The notes: generated from the sequence alone by a model not told the origin. A DNA stretch of 64,000 nt from Agaricus subrufescens (GCA_029945375.1 CM057060.1:1860001-1924000), one strand, 5' to 3'. Positions 1-13,531 are shown, numbered from the stretch's first letter. A program made the numbers and translations.

Positions 1-1982
1 TAACGATATCCTCGTAACTCAGAGATTGGATTGCGACTATATCGTCCTGGCCTGCTAATTTTGACCATGTTGACATGAAGGAATCAGGCCTGCAGTTGTC
101 TAAGCTTCTACGCGACCCAAATGGAGAATATCGTTGTGACATCATCATCGCTCTCACTCATAGCAGGTTTGTGAGCTGACAATCCATTTCAATTCTCTAT
201 TAATGTTACATCTAGGTTACCCAACGTGAGACCGCATATACCTGCGGATGTAACGACTGGTTAACAAATTTCATATCAACAGGATATCATACTAGCTAAA
301 GAGCTCCTCGCCCTGTCACCAACTGCTCAAGGCGCTCAATCGATCGTAAATGAGCATGGAGTTGACATCATTCTCGGTGGACATGATCACCTCTACTACG
401 TCGGCAAGGGTATTGACGAGTGGGAGAACTTTGATAAAACTAAAGATATACTGGGCGCAGAACAGGACCTGGGTGACGTATTAGTTCTGAAGAGTGGATG
501 TGATTTCAGAGATCTAAGCGAGTTCGAGCTGGACCTCGAGAGCACGCCGGAGGGCAGTGTGAGGAGGAAGATCATAAAGCATATTACTGGTCAGTTGTCA
601 ATTCACTACTATCAATCATGGAGGATCGACGTTTGCGCAAGGGAAACGTCATGTCATTTTACCTGGCATGGAGTCGTCTGCTTCTCTGGGCAACATTCTC
701 AAGGAAGTGTTATCTTCTGTCACGTCCGCGACAAAGGCGCCTGTATGTCAATCTACTGTCACCCTTGACTTACGCTCGAGTCTGATCCGTGTAAGCGAGG
801 TGAGAGAGTTGATTTCTTCTTTTAATAGTGGCGTTCTGACTACAGAACAGACCGCTGCTCCAAATTGGTTTGCTGATATCCTTCGGCATACCTATGATGA
901 TGCACTTTGTCTAAAGGGTTTTGGAGGCTCCGATGGTGTTCTCATCTGTGCAGGCACTCTACGCGGAGACTCTACTTATGGTCCGGGTAAGCAAGACTTC
1001 CAATCTAACTACAAGATTTTCATTGCCTGGTCTTAGGTGTAATTACCCTTGGAGATATTCTTGAGATTCTTCCTTTTGACGACCCCGTTGTGGTTCTGCA
1101 ACTCAGTGGTGAAGCAATATGGGAAGCATTAGAAGCCTCTTTAGCACTGTGGCCTGCGCAAGAGGGGTAGGTGGGCAGTGCATAAATCGCGATTGCGGTA
1201 ACCTGAAGTGAAAATATTTTAGACGATTCCCGGTGATATCAGGTTTCAGGGTTGTCTGGGATTCACGTCGTCCACCCGGTCAACGTATCCTCAGCATTAC
1301 CCTATTAAAACAAATAGACAAACAGAGTAACAATGGCTCGCCGGGGCAATTCGTTGAGGAACCCGTGGCTAGATCTCAAGAGGGCAGAACATACAATGTC
1401 GTGACAAGATACTACATGGCTCAGGGCCACGACGGTTTCGTCGCTCTGAAGGGAAAACCTGAACTTGTTGATCATGAAAGTGGCAGTATCATGAGTTCCA
1501 TAGTCAGGCAATACTTGCTCGGTGAGACACTCATAGTTTTTTTTGGTATTGCGTCGCAACTCTTAAATGTTTGGTCAACAGGTTCACATTATGTGAATAA
1601 AATGACGCAGTTGGTGGGGAATGAAAAGCTTGAAACTGTTCCGGAAGGTGTACATAGCGCCATCAAAGATGCACACCGAGAGCGTGTCAAGCGGAAAGAC
1701 TTGAAGGGCGATAACCAGGATCATAATCTCGTCGGAAAATGGAAACACGCTATCGACACAGTCATTCATCGAGCAAGATCTCAGAGCCATTACCGAAGTC
1801 ATCTGAGAGTTTCCTCGACGGAACATATGAGTTCGGTGGATATGTTCGATGGTTCAGCGGCTAGGAGAGGATTGCAAAGTTCCATGTTTTTGAACGATGC
1901 GACTATTGATGAGGACCTTTTGATCATTAGTCCTGAGGTGGATGACAGGCTATTGGATATCGCACGAGCACCCAAAGAATAG
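1..1982 (+). CDS. 5'-nucleotidase-like metallophosphatase, 3' part (5' end outside window)
   Basis: Partial gene. The first exon seen starts after an acceptor at about position 22 and continues an open frame. Reading through short introns gives a metallophosphatase-like part with IIALTHSR and the metal-site signature GGHDHLYYVGKG. The 5'-nucleotidase C-terminal domain follows, with GVITLGDILEILPFDDPVVV and LSGEAIWEALE. Known members of this family hydrolyse nucleotides or related phosphoesters using a two-metal site and are often secreted or vacuolar. The N-terminal metal ligands and any signal peptide lie upstream of the window, so location and substrate cannot be judged. The C-terminal extension after about 1590 (basic, then acidic) is longer than in the bacterial enzymes and resembles fungal homologues. 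The gene ends with a TAG at 1980-1982 and faces a minus-strand gene 50 bp away. Confidence 0.88.
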
Positions 1983-2032
1983 TTCGAAAGCAATGCGACT
2001 ATCAAGCAATACATAGCATTTAGAAAGCAAAG

Positions 2033-2716
2033 TTAGACGTTCCGTGCACCAAGACCGTCGTCCTGTATCTGTTCCTGTGTAATTGCAACTGCGGCTTTTG
2101 TGGGTGGGTCGCCGGTCAATGTGCGAACGTGATGCGTCAGGGTGCCCATCGCACTGCCAAGGCCTGCACCGCCAAGTATAACTATCTGATATCAGGCCCA
2201 TGAATGTGTGAGTGAGAGACCAAAAGCGTACGATTCACGATGCTTGCTCTATTCCAGAATATTGCGGGTGTTAGTAGGGCCATTAGTACAGCACCAATGG
2301 TCGAGTGGTCCTGCGAACGTATCCGCTTTGTCTGGGTATCGAATCAGCGAAGTTCATGTCCAAAATCTCAGTTCTTTATTCACATCGTAAGTCACCTCGA
2401 GTCTCCGTGCATGGACAAGCTCAGCGGTGGAGTATTTATATCGACCATAGGCTATTCCACCGCCTGCAGCAGTACCTGATGGAGACGGAATTGCACAAGC
2501 TTGTCAGAGTACTTCAAGATCCGACGTACCAGCCAAGCCCCCTACCCAGGTTGCCCGAAGGAGCCTATTCAGAGACCAGGCCCCCCGGCCCCGTTTCATT
2601 AAGATATATGTCGTATAGAGCGGAGGAGTCAGAACAGAAAGAAATTGATACCCCGTACTCATCGACTGACGAATGAGAAAGTTGGCATCGGCGTCCTGGG
2701 TGGTAGGTGTAGCCAT
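2033..2716 (-). CDS. small conserved membrane protein of unknown function
   Basis: Four exons join into about 155 residues. Exon 1 (2716 down to about 2530) starts at an ATG and carries PPLYTTYILMKRGRGAWS. Exon 2 reads GGGIAYGRYKYSTAELVHAR. Exon 3 reads IGAVLMALLTPAIFWNR, and exon 4 reads ILGGAGLGSAMGTLTHHVR and ends near DDGLGARNV. All joins use GT/AG introns of about 55-65 bp. Glycine-rich hydrophobic stretches in exons 1-4 predict three or four membrane spans with a short polar C-terminus. Glycine-rich spans with Arg/Lys loops are common in small mitochondrial inner-membrane proteins, but that assignment is inference. It is divergent from the acidic-protein gene that starts at 2861. Confidence 0.72.
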
Positions 2717-2860
2717 TGTTTAATTGTACGTTAAGCTACAACTTGAAGGGAAAGCAGCCAGACCAAAGTAGTAGGTCAGTGCGTCAGCTTACATAAGCTT
2801 ATTGAAGCCTGGAACCGCCTCGCACTTGCTTGCTTGCCATCCACGACTTACTTCTCTGTT

Positions 2861-5718
2861 ATGACTGCGGCCACTATGGATTCTTTCGATACACAAATGA
2901 CCGACTACCAAAATGATTTCGACATTTCTATGCAGACCACTACGTCGGATTGGCTCCAAGACGTGACTCCAATGGAGGATGACGCGCAGCTGGCTTTCCA
3001 GTCAAAACTAGGGGTTGCGGACGCCAGCCACACAATAGAAGTCGATATGGAGGCTTATCCTGATGATGGACACGTCGAGTATGACATGGTGGATGACCAT
3101 TTCGGTCACAATACGACATCTGGCGAGCTGCTAGATGTCGACGTGCTCCCGGCTTCCACAATGCAGTCACCGTTTGCTGCAGTGACTGCCTTGCCTCCAG
3201 TCGAGTACCCACCTCACACCATCCCAACACCTCATTCGGTTTCCACTCCTCTGTTGCCAGAACAAGCCACCGAACCTGCCAGAATCATCGAACCAAAATT
3301 GGTAGACCATAATGCTACCTCAAACCTCCAGGATAATGCTCCGTTACTAGAGGTTGAGCAGCGATCGGACAGGATCCTAACCCCCGAAGCTGCCGCCCTT
3401 CACGAGCATCAAAATACAGAACATATCACCATTCCTACCACCTCATCTGAAGCGCCTCTGAACGAAACTGACATACTTCATGCGACGACTTCCACCATAC
3501 TTGGATTCCACCCTGAGACCAACGAAGTTCCGCCGCATGATCTTCTCGCCCCCTCAGAAAAAGAACACCAGAGCGGCTCTTCTCACCTGCGTTGGGAACA
3601 GGAGGCCACGGGGTCGGAAACTACGAGCAATTCTAACATACAAGCTTCTCACGATCCACTGACTTTATCTCATGTGTTACCAGAGCAGATTCATGAACGC
3701 ATTACTAGCGTTCCTGATCCAGAACCCCACGTCGACGATGCCAGTCCCTCCATTGTGCAAGACTCACTTTCTAACCCCGCGCCTCTAGAGGTGATTGGTG
3801 AGGCCTTTACAGAAGAAAGGCCGCCCTCGCCACAAGAAAAAGAAGCTTACGTCTTGCCAAGTGTTGAAGAGTCGGCTGAAGTCTCAAATGAGCCTCCAGA
3901 AGAGACTTTCTTGGAGGCTCCTCCACCTATATTGCTCGCCATTTTCTCAAATGATGAACCTGAGCTTTGTCTCTTCAATAAACCATCGGAGCCTCTTCCA
4001 AATGAAGATGACTCACAGGAGCGACATATTCTTCTTCAGGCATCACCGAATTTGTATTATGAACCACTGGTTCATGTGTTTGAAGCCCTTCGTCAGGATG
4101 AATATATTAGCACCGTTCTCGAGGTTTCGGGTAATGAACTTGCTCTAGAAGCCTATGATCTGGAACTAGCAATTACAGAGGTATGCTTACTTTTGTCTGC
4201 TTTCAAAAGTACTCAACTTTTTTGCAGGATAACTTTTATGCGCGAGAGATCAGCTTGCATGATTTTCACTTCCTTCATACATCTGCAAGTATAGCTGGTC
4301 CACTTCGCCTTCGTTTATATATTTCTGGCCCACGCTTTTTTGTTCGCTATCATGCTTTACAAGGACTTCTCAATCTGCATCTGGACGATTCGAAAGATGC
4401 TGGACATAGCGAGACTGGTAGGTTTTAAACTCTAGTGTTCTGATCGCATTTGAACCAATTTCGTTCTCAGAAAAACCACTGGACGAACACGAAGACAGGG
4501 ACCCGTCCGTTCAGGAGGACGCCTCAGTTACTGAAAATGCTTCTTCAGAACGCAAAAGACTTGACCCATCAAAAGAAGAGGGAGGACATGAGCATGTCGA
4601 TGGGTATCATGAAACTTCTCATACTGCTTCTGAAGCCACGATGACGGAACCGGGTGAAATCGATCTTTCTACTTTGCCTCCTTTCATTGATTCTCCAGAG
4701 GCGCACGAAGAGGATGCTGACCAACAAGACGAATACTCCGGTGAAGCACCGTACCACACCACTACGACGCCCGATAACGCTTCCATTGGTGACAACTATA
4801 CTGAAGATGGTGAGGAAACAAGCGAAGAACAAGAGACTGAAGAACAGGAGAGTGGTGAACAGAAAAATGATAAACAGGAACATGAAGACCAAGAAAATGA
4901 CGAAAGGGAAAATAATGAAGAACCAGAAAGTTATCATCCCTCACACACAGAGGAATCAGTTTCTACAGAAACGGAGCCGGTGGTCACTATACCGGTAGAT
5001 ACAGTTCAAAACGAAGAAAAGGGTTCCTTCGAGGAAAATGTGGCTGATGGTCTCGAAACCTCCGATAAAGTTGAGGAGGCTGAAAACCAAGGTATGCATT
5101 CAGATTTAATGCAACCTTCAACCTGCTGAATTTTTACAGAGAGTAACACCATAACACCCCCAGAACGTACAGAAAATCTTCGCCAACCTCAGCAGAATGA
5201 GGGGGATCAATTTGAAAGTGGGTGCCGAAAGTATTTGTTTACCTTTAATGATCCTCAAACGACTACAGGTGAACTAGCGGACAAGATCCAGCGTCAAGAA
5301 GGCGATAATGAAGATATTCCGTTCGAGGTACCCGTGGACACGTACCAAGAAACGGAAGGTGAGATTTACTCACCGGAACAGCATAATCGTGATACTCACG
5401 TCAGCTTAGCCACTACCGACGTTAAGGAAGTTGAAGAGTTGGATGAGACTTGGGATGACGAGCTGGATGGCGAAGGCGATCCAGACACAACGTGGGAAGC
5501 TGAGCCAGAAAACTTGGACGAGTCTATTTCGAACGAGAGCTCAATAACGTTGTCCAGTAAAGCCTCCAAACGGAGTTTCAATGAGTCGGGATTAGAACAT
5601 TCTGACGACGAAGACCGTAGTTCTGAACCTCCAGGTAGGCATATTAACCATTTTTTTCCTATCATAACTCATAACTCAACCATAAGTTTTAGAGGCGAAA
5701 AGGGTGCGGGTGGTGTGA
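2861..5718 (+). CDS. long acidic, low-complexity protein of unknown function
   Basis: Five exons are read: 2861-4180, 4228-4417, 4471-5091, 5140-5634 and 5693-5718, all with GT/AG introns. I chose the first in-frame ATG (2861, MTAATMDSF); upstream in-frame codons are not ATG. Exon 1 is rich in Pro, Thr, Ser and Glu and looks disordered. A better conserved-looking core spans the first intron (about 4030-4400, with YYEPLVHVFEALRQDEYIST, then LHDFHFLHTSASIAGPLRL). A strongly acidic stretch follows, with repeated EEQ/EQE/NDE runs at about 4800-4950. The protein ends in a basic KRVRVV just before the stop, which could be a nuclear localisation signal. No known domain was recognised. The antisense hydrophobic ORF at 4569-4937 is a shadow of the acidic codons. 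Confidence 0.75.
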
Positions 5719-6252
5719 ATACAAATCTTGTATTCATGCCCCCCTTTATGTGGCCATGTCTCTGATTCCTCCCTCCTCCCTCGTCCTTGCAATGCTCATC
5801 AATAAGGAAGTACTTATAGGTTAAGTTATTTTCCCACTTGCCCTTTGGGTCATTTCACTGCATTGGTTCCGTACTGATTTAGAAGGTGAGTGGGTTTCTT
5901 TCAGATGCAAGCATTTTGAATGTATGGAGGAGTTGGCTCGAAAAACACCGTGTTTGAGGGATTTCATGGAGGTGCTTTGTGATACACGCTCTTCTATGAT
6001 TGTTTTGCATGTATTTCATGAGCCCGGCACTTATGTACTTAATTGTTCTCCTGAGCTGAAGTCGCTAACAGTAAAATCACCGAAATTGATACCCTGAATG
6101 TGGCTGGTGGTGATGGGGCAGGAATGATCACCACAATAGGTCTATAAGATCTGATTAGTAAACAAGGGCAACTAGTTGACTTGGAATTTATTGATGCTCG
6201 CCCACTATCCAATAGGCGACCTTTTTGTCAAATAAGTATCCGATATTCAGTG
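5719..6252. other. intergenic, no gene seen
   Basis: This stretch of 534 bp lies between two plus-strand genes. It holds the 3' flank of the acidic-protein gene and the promoter and 5' leader of RPC82. Frames are short and broken and no repeat or RNA gene was recognised. Confidence 0.6.
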
Positions 6253-8362
6253 ATGGCAGATGTCAACATAGCACGATTGTGCACAGAAATCGTCCATGTG
6301 CATTTTGGATCCCTAACTGCAGTACGAATCACTCTTCTATTTCCGCCTCTGACAACCTGACGAATCGAATCCCAGCAAGTTGTATCTGCTCTCCTCACTC
6401 GTGGTCGACTTTCTTTACCCCAGATACATCGATATACCCAACTCAGGCCACGTACTGCTCGGGCGTCGATACTTGTACTTGTACAGCACAACTTATTATG
6501 GCACGCTCAAAGTGAAGACGGAATGGAAGTTTTCGAGTTCAATGTGGATGAATGTCTTGCGCGGTTGAGGTTTGGTAAAGTTGTTTTTATGGCGCAACAG
6601 CTTTTTGGAAAGGCGGTGAGTTCCCTATAATGGATTTTTGTGAGCTTATGACTCGTCTAATTTGAGTGTGTTTAGGGTGCAGAACTCGTGCAGACTGTTC
6701 TTGACCATGGAAAATTGCGCTTGTCAGATATACTAAGATTGCTTGGTGTTAATGAATCGAAATGTATGTTCAATTGACTGCCGCAGACCGCACTCCATTG
6801 ATTGGACGATTTTTTTTTTGTAGCTGTCACGGTCTATCGAGGAGTCATGCATAAACTTGTTTCAGAGAGTTATCTGAAGCCCTCGACGAGTTTATCTCAC
6901 GTATCGCCAGCGGACAAGCAGATTAGATACGAAGCGGAGGAAAAACGGAGGATTTCGGGGTTTCCGACGGCGAAAGAGCTTAGGCAAGCGAAACAAGTCG
7001 CGGAGATCAGACTAAGGAAGGAGGAGGAGGAAGTGGGTAAGGTTGGACTGGTAGGTGTTTTAATATTTCCAGCGAAGGGAGCAACAGCTGAACAGAAAGA
7101 CAGAAACAGAAGGTGGCTGACGACACAGTCCACCGGTCGCGGAAACGGAAACTGGAAGAACCTGACGAAATTGTTGATGTGAGTATACGGTCGTGACTGT
7201 GCTATCTCACTGGCTCAAGTCGGCCCTAGGATGCGATATATTTCCGAGTAAATTTTGATAAATTCAATATACATATCAGGAACAACGTGAGGACGTAGAA
7301 ATCCAGGTTTATTCAAGCTGACGTTTTCCTATAGTTAATTATACAAGCAGCGCGGAATCGATATAACGAAGAAGCAGCAAGTGTCTTACGTGCGATTCTT
7401 AATCTCACGGAAAGCTGGCAACGAAATGTGACTGAAATTCGGTCAGGTATGGACGAGGCCACCGACCATGATAACCGATGCTTAGTTATGTTTCTTAGAA
7501 CCCGTGTCTGTGGCGAATCTTGTGGTGAAGCTCGCAAATGAAGATAACTTGGCTCGTGGACTTGTTTTGGGGGTCAAAAAACCCTCGAACGCTGCCTGTA
7601 TTAAAGAGTATCTGGGAATGCTTTCGTGTGGCGACAACCCTACGGCGGCTGGCAAGGCTGCTTCATTTATCTCCTTGAACTCATCGAAGGTGCAAGTCGA
7701 ATTTGACGTTATTGGACGGCGGCTGCGCAGGCGTATCTTAGAGTCCGTTACAAGAGAAAGGCACGGGAATGAAGGAGTGAGGATCTTACGACTGTTAATG
7801 GACACCGGGAAAATGGACGATAAACAAGTGCGTCTCATGCGCATAAGCTCTGTGACAAATTTTTATGGGAATGACAGATCTCCAAAGTCGTTATGATGGC
7901 TGGGAAAGATGTCCGCGCTCTACTGACGGCCCTCGCTACTGACTCGCTCATAAGCACGCAAGAAGTACCCAAGAGCGCGGACCGCAATCCAACGCGTACT
8001 TTTTATCTGTGGTAAGTTGGATTGGCAATAGATTCCGCTATTTTTGATACACGCTCTATTCGTATAGGTATGTGGATCAACATAAAGCATTCTCGACGAT
8101 CCTGGGACAGGTGTACAAAACTCTGTATAATATCAGCGTGAGGCAGCGTGCCGAACGAGAGGTACCTGAAGTAAAGGCGGTGCTCGAGAAAATGGAACGC
8201 AGCGACGTGCGCCAGGACGAAGGGTTGTTGACCCGACTAGAGCGGGAAATCGCACAAGAGTGGGAAGGCAAACTTGGGAAGTTGATGGGGCTGCAAATGC
8301 GTGTAGAAGAAACATTGTTTATTCTAAAAGATCTGGGAGTATTGGGAATAGACGAAGATTAA
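6253..8362 (+). CDS. RPC82: RNA polymerase III subunit RPC82 (C82/RPC3)
   Basis: Multi-exon gene. Exon 1 (6253-6321) begins at ATG with MADVNIARLCTEIVHVHFGS and joins in phase 0 to 6376, giving LLTRGRLSLPQIHRYT, the first winged-helix of RPC82. Later exons give LVQTVLDHGKLRLSDILRLL (second winged helix), a central SVANLVVKLANEDN region, and a C-terminal coiled coil ending MRVEETLFILKDLGVLGIDE. In the known complex, C82 forms a peripheral trimer with C34 and C31 that opens promoter DNA for Pol III initiation at tRNA and 5S genes. Estimated length, about 550 residues, suits the family. The gene is followed by the phosphoesterase gene after about 100 bp on the same strand. Confidence 0.93.
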
Positions 8363-8462
8363 CTTGATTTTTGGTTTTTCCCTGCATTGGCTTATGATGT
8401 CAGCGTTATGGGCATCTGATCGTATAAAATAAGGCTGCGTACACTAGTTCTGAATTCGGACC

Positions 8463-9489
8463 ATGTACCCGGAAGGTCCTGTCACTACTGCCACTGCACG
8501 AGCATACACTCAGTCAGAACAACTTCCACCTCACCCAGGCCCTCAATGGACAAGATTTGTCTGTATTTCCGACAACCATTCTCAAACATCTTACGACCTA
8601 CCTCCCGGTGATGTTTTATTACACGCGGGAGACCTGAGCAGCTGGGGTTACCCAGAACAGGTGATGAAAACCTTGAATTGGATTGAAAAACTGGACTATC
8701 CAGTGAAAATGTAAATACTGTCGTGTTCACTAAGAGATACATTGACTGTTGTGCCCTTTCCAGAATTATCGGTGGAAACCACGACGTAAGCCTCTATAGC
8801 GTCCACAGGGATAGGACACTCATTCTCTTTAGTTATGCTTGGACAAGGCCCTAGATTCCTACTTTTACCACGAGCCAGATGTTCAAGAGCTGGTAGCAAT
8901 ACGGAAGTATATCAGAGGAGAGGCGATGAAGAAAGCGAATGTCCATTATTTGGAGTACGAGTCAGTTGATATCACGACGGCGGCGGGAAAGACGTGGAGA
9001 GTGTACGGGTCACCGGTGAGTGAATTAGTTGGTTTGCGATATGCGGCGGACGACGTGTCTTCCTTTCAAGGCAGCACCTATGTACGCAAGTGGGGCTTTT
9101 CAGTATGTAGAGAAAAAAGAAGCCGAAGGTAACCTTAAGTGGTTTTTGACTAGCATCATACTGAGGAGCAGCAGCTATCTACGCCAAGATACCGTTGGAC
9201 GCTGACATCGTGATGACACATACGCCAGCGAAATATTGTCTGGACGTCACAAGGCGAGGAAAGGATGCAGGATGCGAAGTACTGCGAGCGCGGCTGGACG
9301 AGCTGCAGGGCTGTAGACTGCACGTGTTTGGGTAGGTGTTGCGAGAGTCCGACAGAGAGGTGCGCTGAGACAGTCTACAGACACATACACGAGGCGGCCG
9401 GAGCAGAGGTAGTGGACGGGAAGCGGATGGGGGTGAATGCCGCGATAGCACGGACGAAGGCGGGGATTGTAGTCGATCTGCTCAACTGA
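8463..9489 (+). CDS. calcineurin-like metallophosphoesterase (MPPED/UPF0046-like)
   Basis: The start is at ATG 8463 (MYPEGPVT). Metal-binding motifs appear in the expected order: VCISDNHS, LHAGDLSSWG, IIGGNHD, MTHTPAKYCLD and HVFGHIHEAAGAE. The GNHD codons are split by short introns near 8710-8830, and another intron lies near 9017-9071. The product is about 290 residues, the normal size for this small family of cytosolic phosphoesterases related to animal MPPED proteins; their substrates are poorly known. No signal peptide or membrane segment is evident. It ends at a TGA at 9487-9489, only about 85 bp upstream of SPT16 on the same strand. Confidence 0.9.
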
Positions 9490-9573
9490 TGTACTTAGTC
9501 CAATTCATACTCCGCTCATTTCAGGCGCGTCTCGCATACCCCAACGCGCTCCCTCCTTCCCGTCATCCTCGCC

Positions 9574-12500
9574 ATGCTTGTCGAGCTCAACAAGCCCCTC
9601 TTTCTCGTACGCACGAAACGCATATACGACGGCTGGCTGGTTCGTATCTCTCCTCCGTCCTGCTCAACCATGCTTACCGCCATGACTCGCTTGTTCGTGC
9701 ATTCAGAACGCCACCAAAAACGATGACTATGCCTCAATAGCAGACGCCGACGGCCTAATCATACTTGCTGGAGACCCCGCTCCGGAAGACGAGCCTATGC
9801 GCAAGGGTACATGTCTCCAGGTGAGCCAAACTGCAAAGCCGCTGCTCTTCACAAGCATTACTCACAGTGCTGCCGTAGCAATGGCTTCTGGGTTACGAGT
9901 TTCCGTCCACAATGATGCTATTCCAAAAGGACCAGATCTCGATTCTGTGTTCTGCAAGCAAAGGTGCGCGGCATTTCTCACTATGGATTACTCCAAAACT
10001 CAAGACGTTACTCCAATCCAGGCAAAATTCTCTCCCAAATCGAAAACACAGAAGGCGTTGCACCCATCAAACTCTTCGTCCAGGCAAAAGGCAAAGATGT
10101 CGCTAATGACGCGCTGCCCCTTTTTTTCGAGCAATATTGCAAGTCACAGCGCGTGGGCACTTTTTTGAAGGAACAGCACACTGGAAAATTGATCACGGAT
10201 TGGGATAAGCTGTGCTCTGGGGCGCAGGTGAAGCCAGAACTGGTGGATATGTCGCCTGCCATATCCTCAGCTATGGCTGTAAAAGACGAGGAAGAGTCCG
10301 TGAGTCTGACTTGCCGTCCTGGCGTTCAATGTATTCCTAGTGTGCTCAATGGTTCCAGAAAGCTGTTCAAACCGCCGGGTCTTTGACATCGACTCTTCTC
10401 AAGTATCATATTGCTCCAAAACTAGAATCCATATTGGATAAAGAGTCAAAAATAAGCCACGATATGCTAGCGGCTCAGATTGAGGCTCGCCTTGGCTCCG
10501 GGGAGGGAAAGGATGCGAAGGGCCCTGATATGAAAGTATGGAGCAAGAATAAAAACTTGGACAAGGTGAGTACCCCTCAACTTTATTGTTATTGGTAAGG
10601 AGTGACTGTCATTAGGTCGACTGGCAATTAGTGGAATTTTGTTATCCACCCATAATCATATCGCGTTCTAGCAAAAGTGGCTATGACTTGCGGTATACTG
10701 TGGAATCAACTGAAGACAATATTGCACACAAAGGTGTCCTCTTGATATCCGTTGGTATGAGGTACAAGTCATATTGCACCAGTGTCGGCAGAACTTTTAT
10801 TGTCGATCCAAAACCTGTATGTGGCACCTTCGTTAGTTGCATCAAACATTAAATCTCTTCCAGGAGCAAGAGGCGCAGTACAACGTGTTATTGTCGCTTC
10901 AGAGTGAACTACTTTCGTTCATCAAAGACGGTGTCGTCGCTCGCGACGTTTATCACCATGCTCTATCTTTCGTTAAGCAAAAAGATCCAACGCTGGAGAG
11001 GCATTTTGCCAAAAATATAGGTTTCGGGGTCGGTATCGCTTGTCTCTGAGCTATGCCCAATGCTGACATTGTATCATTTAGACGGGCATGGAGTTCCGTG
11101 ATAGTAACTACCTCCTCTCACCTAAAAATGGGCATTCCTTGAAGAAGGGTATGACCTTGATTCTCGGACTTGGATTCACCGACTTGGATGATGCTGGTCA
11201 GAAGTAAGCGGTCAAGGCCTGTCCAAAAATAGTACACTGAACAAATATCTCCAGATATGCTCTTCAATTAACGGACACGGTTATTGTTGGCCAAGATCAG
11301 TCGGCGTTACTGACGGAAGGCACAAAATCCCCTAAAGATACACTCTTTTTCCTCAACGATGAGCCCGAGGTGGTGGAAAGGCAAGAGAGAAAACCCCCTG
11401 TCAAAGCTCGTGCCAATGGATCACCCGCAAAGAAGACAGCTGGCACGAAAATACTCCGTGGTCAAAACCGAAGAGCTGCACAAGATGAGGTTCACCAAAC
11501 TGCCGCGGCCAAATTACTTGAGCACCAGAAGGAGTTGCACGACAAATTACAGGATGAAGGCCTGCGGCGCTACTCTGAAGATGGGGTGGGGACTGGTGTT
11601 CGGGAAGGCAAGACATGGAAGAAGTTTCAAAGTTATAAGGGCGAGGGGGCCCTTCCGCAAGATGTCGATCGGCTTAGGGTGCGTAGTCGATTTTATTCCC
11701 CTAGCCACTTATACCTAAATTTTTTCTTGTAGATCCATGTTGATAGGAAGGCCCAGACTGTTATCTTGCCCGTTCACGGCTTTGCTGTCCCTTTCCATAT
11801 CAACACCATAAAGAACGTTAGCAAGAATGACGAGGGAGATTTCACCTACCTTCGGATCAATTTCCAGACACCCGGACAAATGTCGGGCAAGAAGGATGAT
11901 ACACCTTTTGAAGATCCTGATGCGACTTTCATACGTTCTGTATCCTACCGCTCGCCTGACTCTCATCGCTTTGACAATATCTCGAGGCAAATTACTGAAC
12001 TAAAGAAAGAAGCTAATAAGAGAGAGCAGCAGAAGAAAGAAATGGCAGATGTTGTTGAACAGGGCAACCTGGTCGAAATTAAAGGCAGACGTCCGATCAA
12101 AATGTCAGAAGCATTCGTTCGTCCCGCGCTCGATGGGAAAAGGCTGCCGGGAGAGGTCGAAATACACCAAAACGGTGTCCGTTATCAATCTGTTGGTGCT
12201 CAGAAAGTTGGTGAGTTCCGACTGTCAACAAGTATGAAGGTTTCGCCGAATCACTTACCAATTATGCCCACTAGATATTCTCTTCAGCAACATCAAACAT
12301 CTATTCTTCCAGCCCTGCGATCACGAGCTGTTGGTCATCGTCCATCTCCATCTCAAGTCTCCCATTATGATTGGCAAGAAAAAGACTTCGGTGAGCTTTC
12401 CGCTGATCCTATTGTTGTTTTGGCATTCGCTCAATGATTAACAAGGATGTGCAATTTTTCCGTGAAGCAACCGACGTTCAATTCGACGAGACAGGAAATA

Positions 12501-13531
12501 GGAAGCGGAAGCACCGTTATGGTGACGAGGACGAAATTGAAATGGAACAACAAGAACGCAAGCGGAGGGCCATGATGAACAAAGAAGTGAGAGCCTTTGG
12601 AGAGAAGGTCGCAGAGGCAGCGTCTGCTTCGGTATGTTCATGTCTTATGCTTTTGCATCCTTACTCATTACTGTAGTTGGGAGAGGCTCTTGAACTGGAT
12701 ATACCATTCAGGGAATTATCCTTTGAGGGTGTACCGTTCCGAACCAGTGTTCGACTACAACCAACCACTGAATGCCTTGTTCACCTTACAGACCCACCAT
12801 TCTTGGTTGTAACGCTCGCCGACATCGAGATAGCCTCTTTGGAACGTGTTCAATACGGCCTCAAACAGTTTGATGTCGTCCTCATTTTCAAAGATTTTAC
12901 AAAAGCTCCTCTACACATCAACTCAATCCAAAGTTCACAAATGGATGATGTCAAGAATTGGCTTGAGTACGTTTCGTTCAGTCTATTACCTCGAGTTCAT
13001 TGACTCAATGCACTCTTTGGACAGCTCCGTTGATATACCAATGAGTGAAGGGCCAGTCAATCTTAACTGGGGGCCGATCATGAAGCATGTCAACGAAAAT
13101 CCGTACGAATTCTTCCAAGGCGGTGGCTGGTCCTTCCTTGGTGGTGTTGGGGGTGCTGAAAGCGAGGATTCCGAGCAGTCTGATTCAGTTTCTGAGTTTG
13201 AAGCGCAATCAGATGACTTTGCGGAGTCTAGCAGTGAGGACGAGAGCGAGTACTCGGAAGATGTTGCTAGCGATGACAGTGGTTCGTTTGGTGATGACGA
13301 TAGCGACGATGGTGAGTTTCTTGCTGGTGCTTTTATCATGATACTGAATTCATATCGTATCAAGCGGATGATTGGGACGAATTGGAGCGCAAGGCCGCTA
13401 AGGCAGATGCAAGGCATGCAGAAGAGAGGAAGAAAGGGAATCGCTCGGACAACTCTGATGATGATCGGCCAAAGAAAAAGAAGGCTGCCGCTGCTAAGGG
13501 GAACAGAGCGAATGGCAAATCGAAGAGATAA
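9574..13531 (+). CDS. SPT16: FACT complex subunit SPT16 (histone chaperone)
   Basis: The start is at ATG 9574 ([20 protein letters not shown]), joined to [19 protein letters not shown]. The N-terminal peptidase-like fold follows ([53 protein letters not shown]). Next come the middle PH-like domains ([77 protein letters not shown]). An Asp/Glu/Ser-rich acidic segment (13150-13320) binds histones in known homologues. The protein ends in a Lys-rich tail, KSKR, with TAA at 13529-13531. SPT16 with Pob3 moves nucleosomes during transcription and replication. The 3' end is followed directly by an accessory island, and parts of this gene's 3' region occur again, decayed, at 17585-17735 and 19485-19612. 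Confidence 0.96.

Noticed and set aside
4569..4937. Very hydrophobic minus-strand frame
   Set aside because: It is the antisense reading of Glu/Asp/Lys-rich codons in the acidic protein; sense strand has good splice sites.
12986..13417. Serine-rich minus-strand frame
   Set aside because: Antisense shadow of the acidic SPT16 C-terminus.
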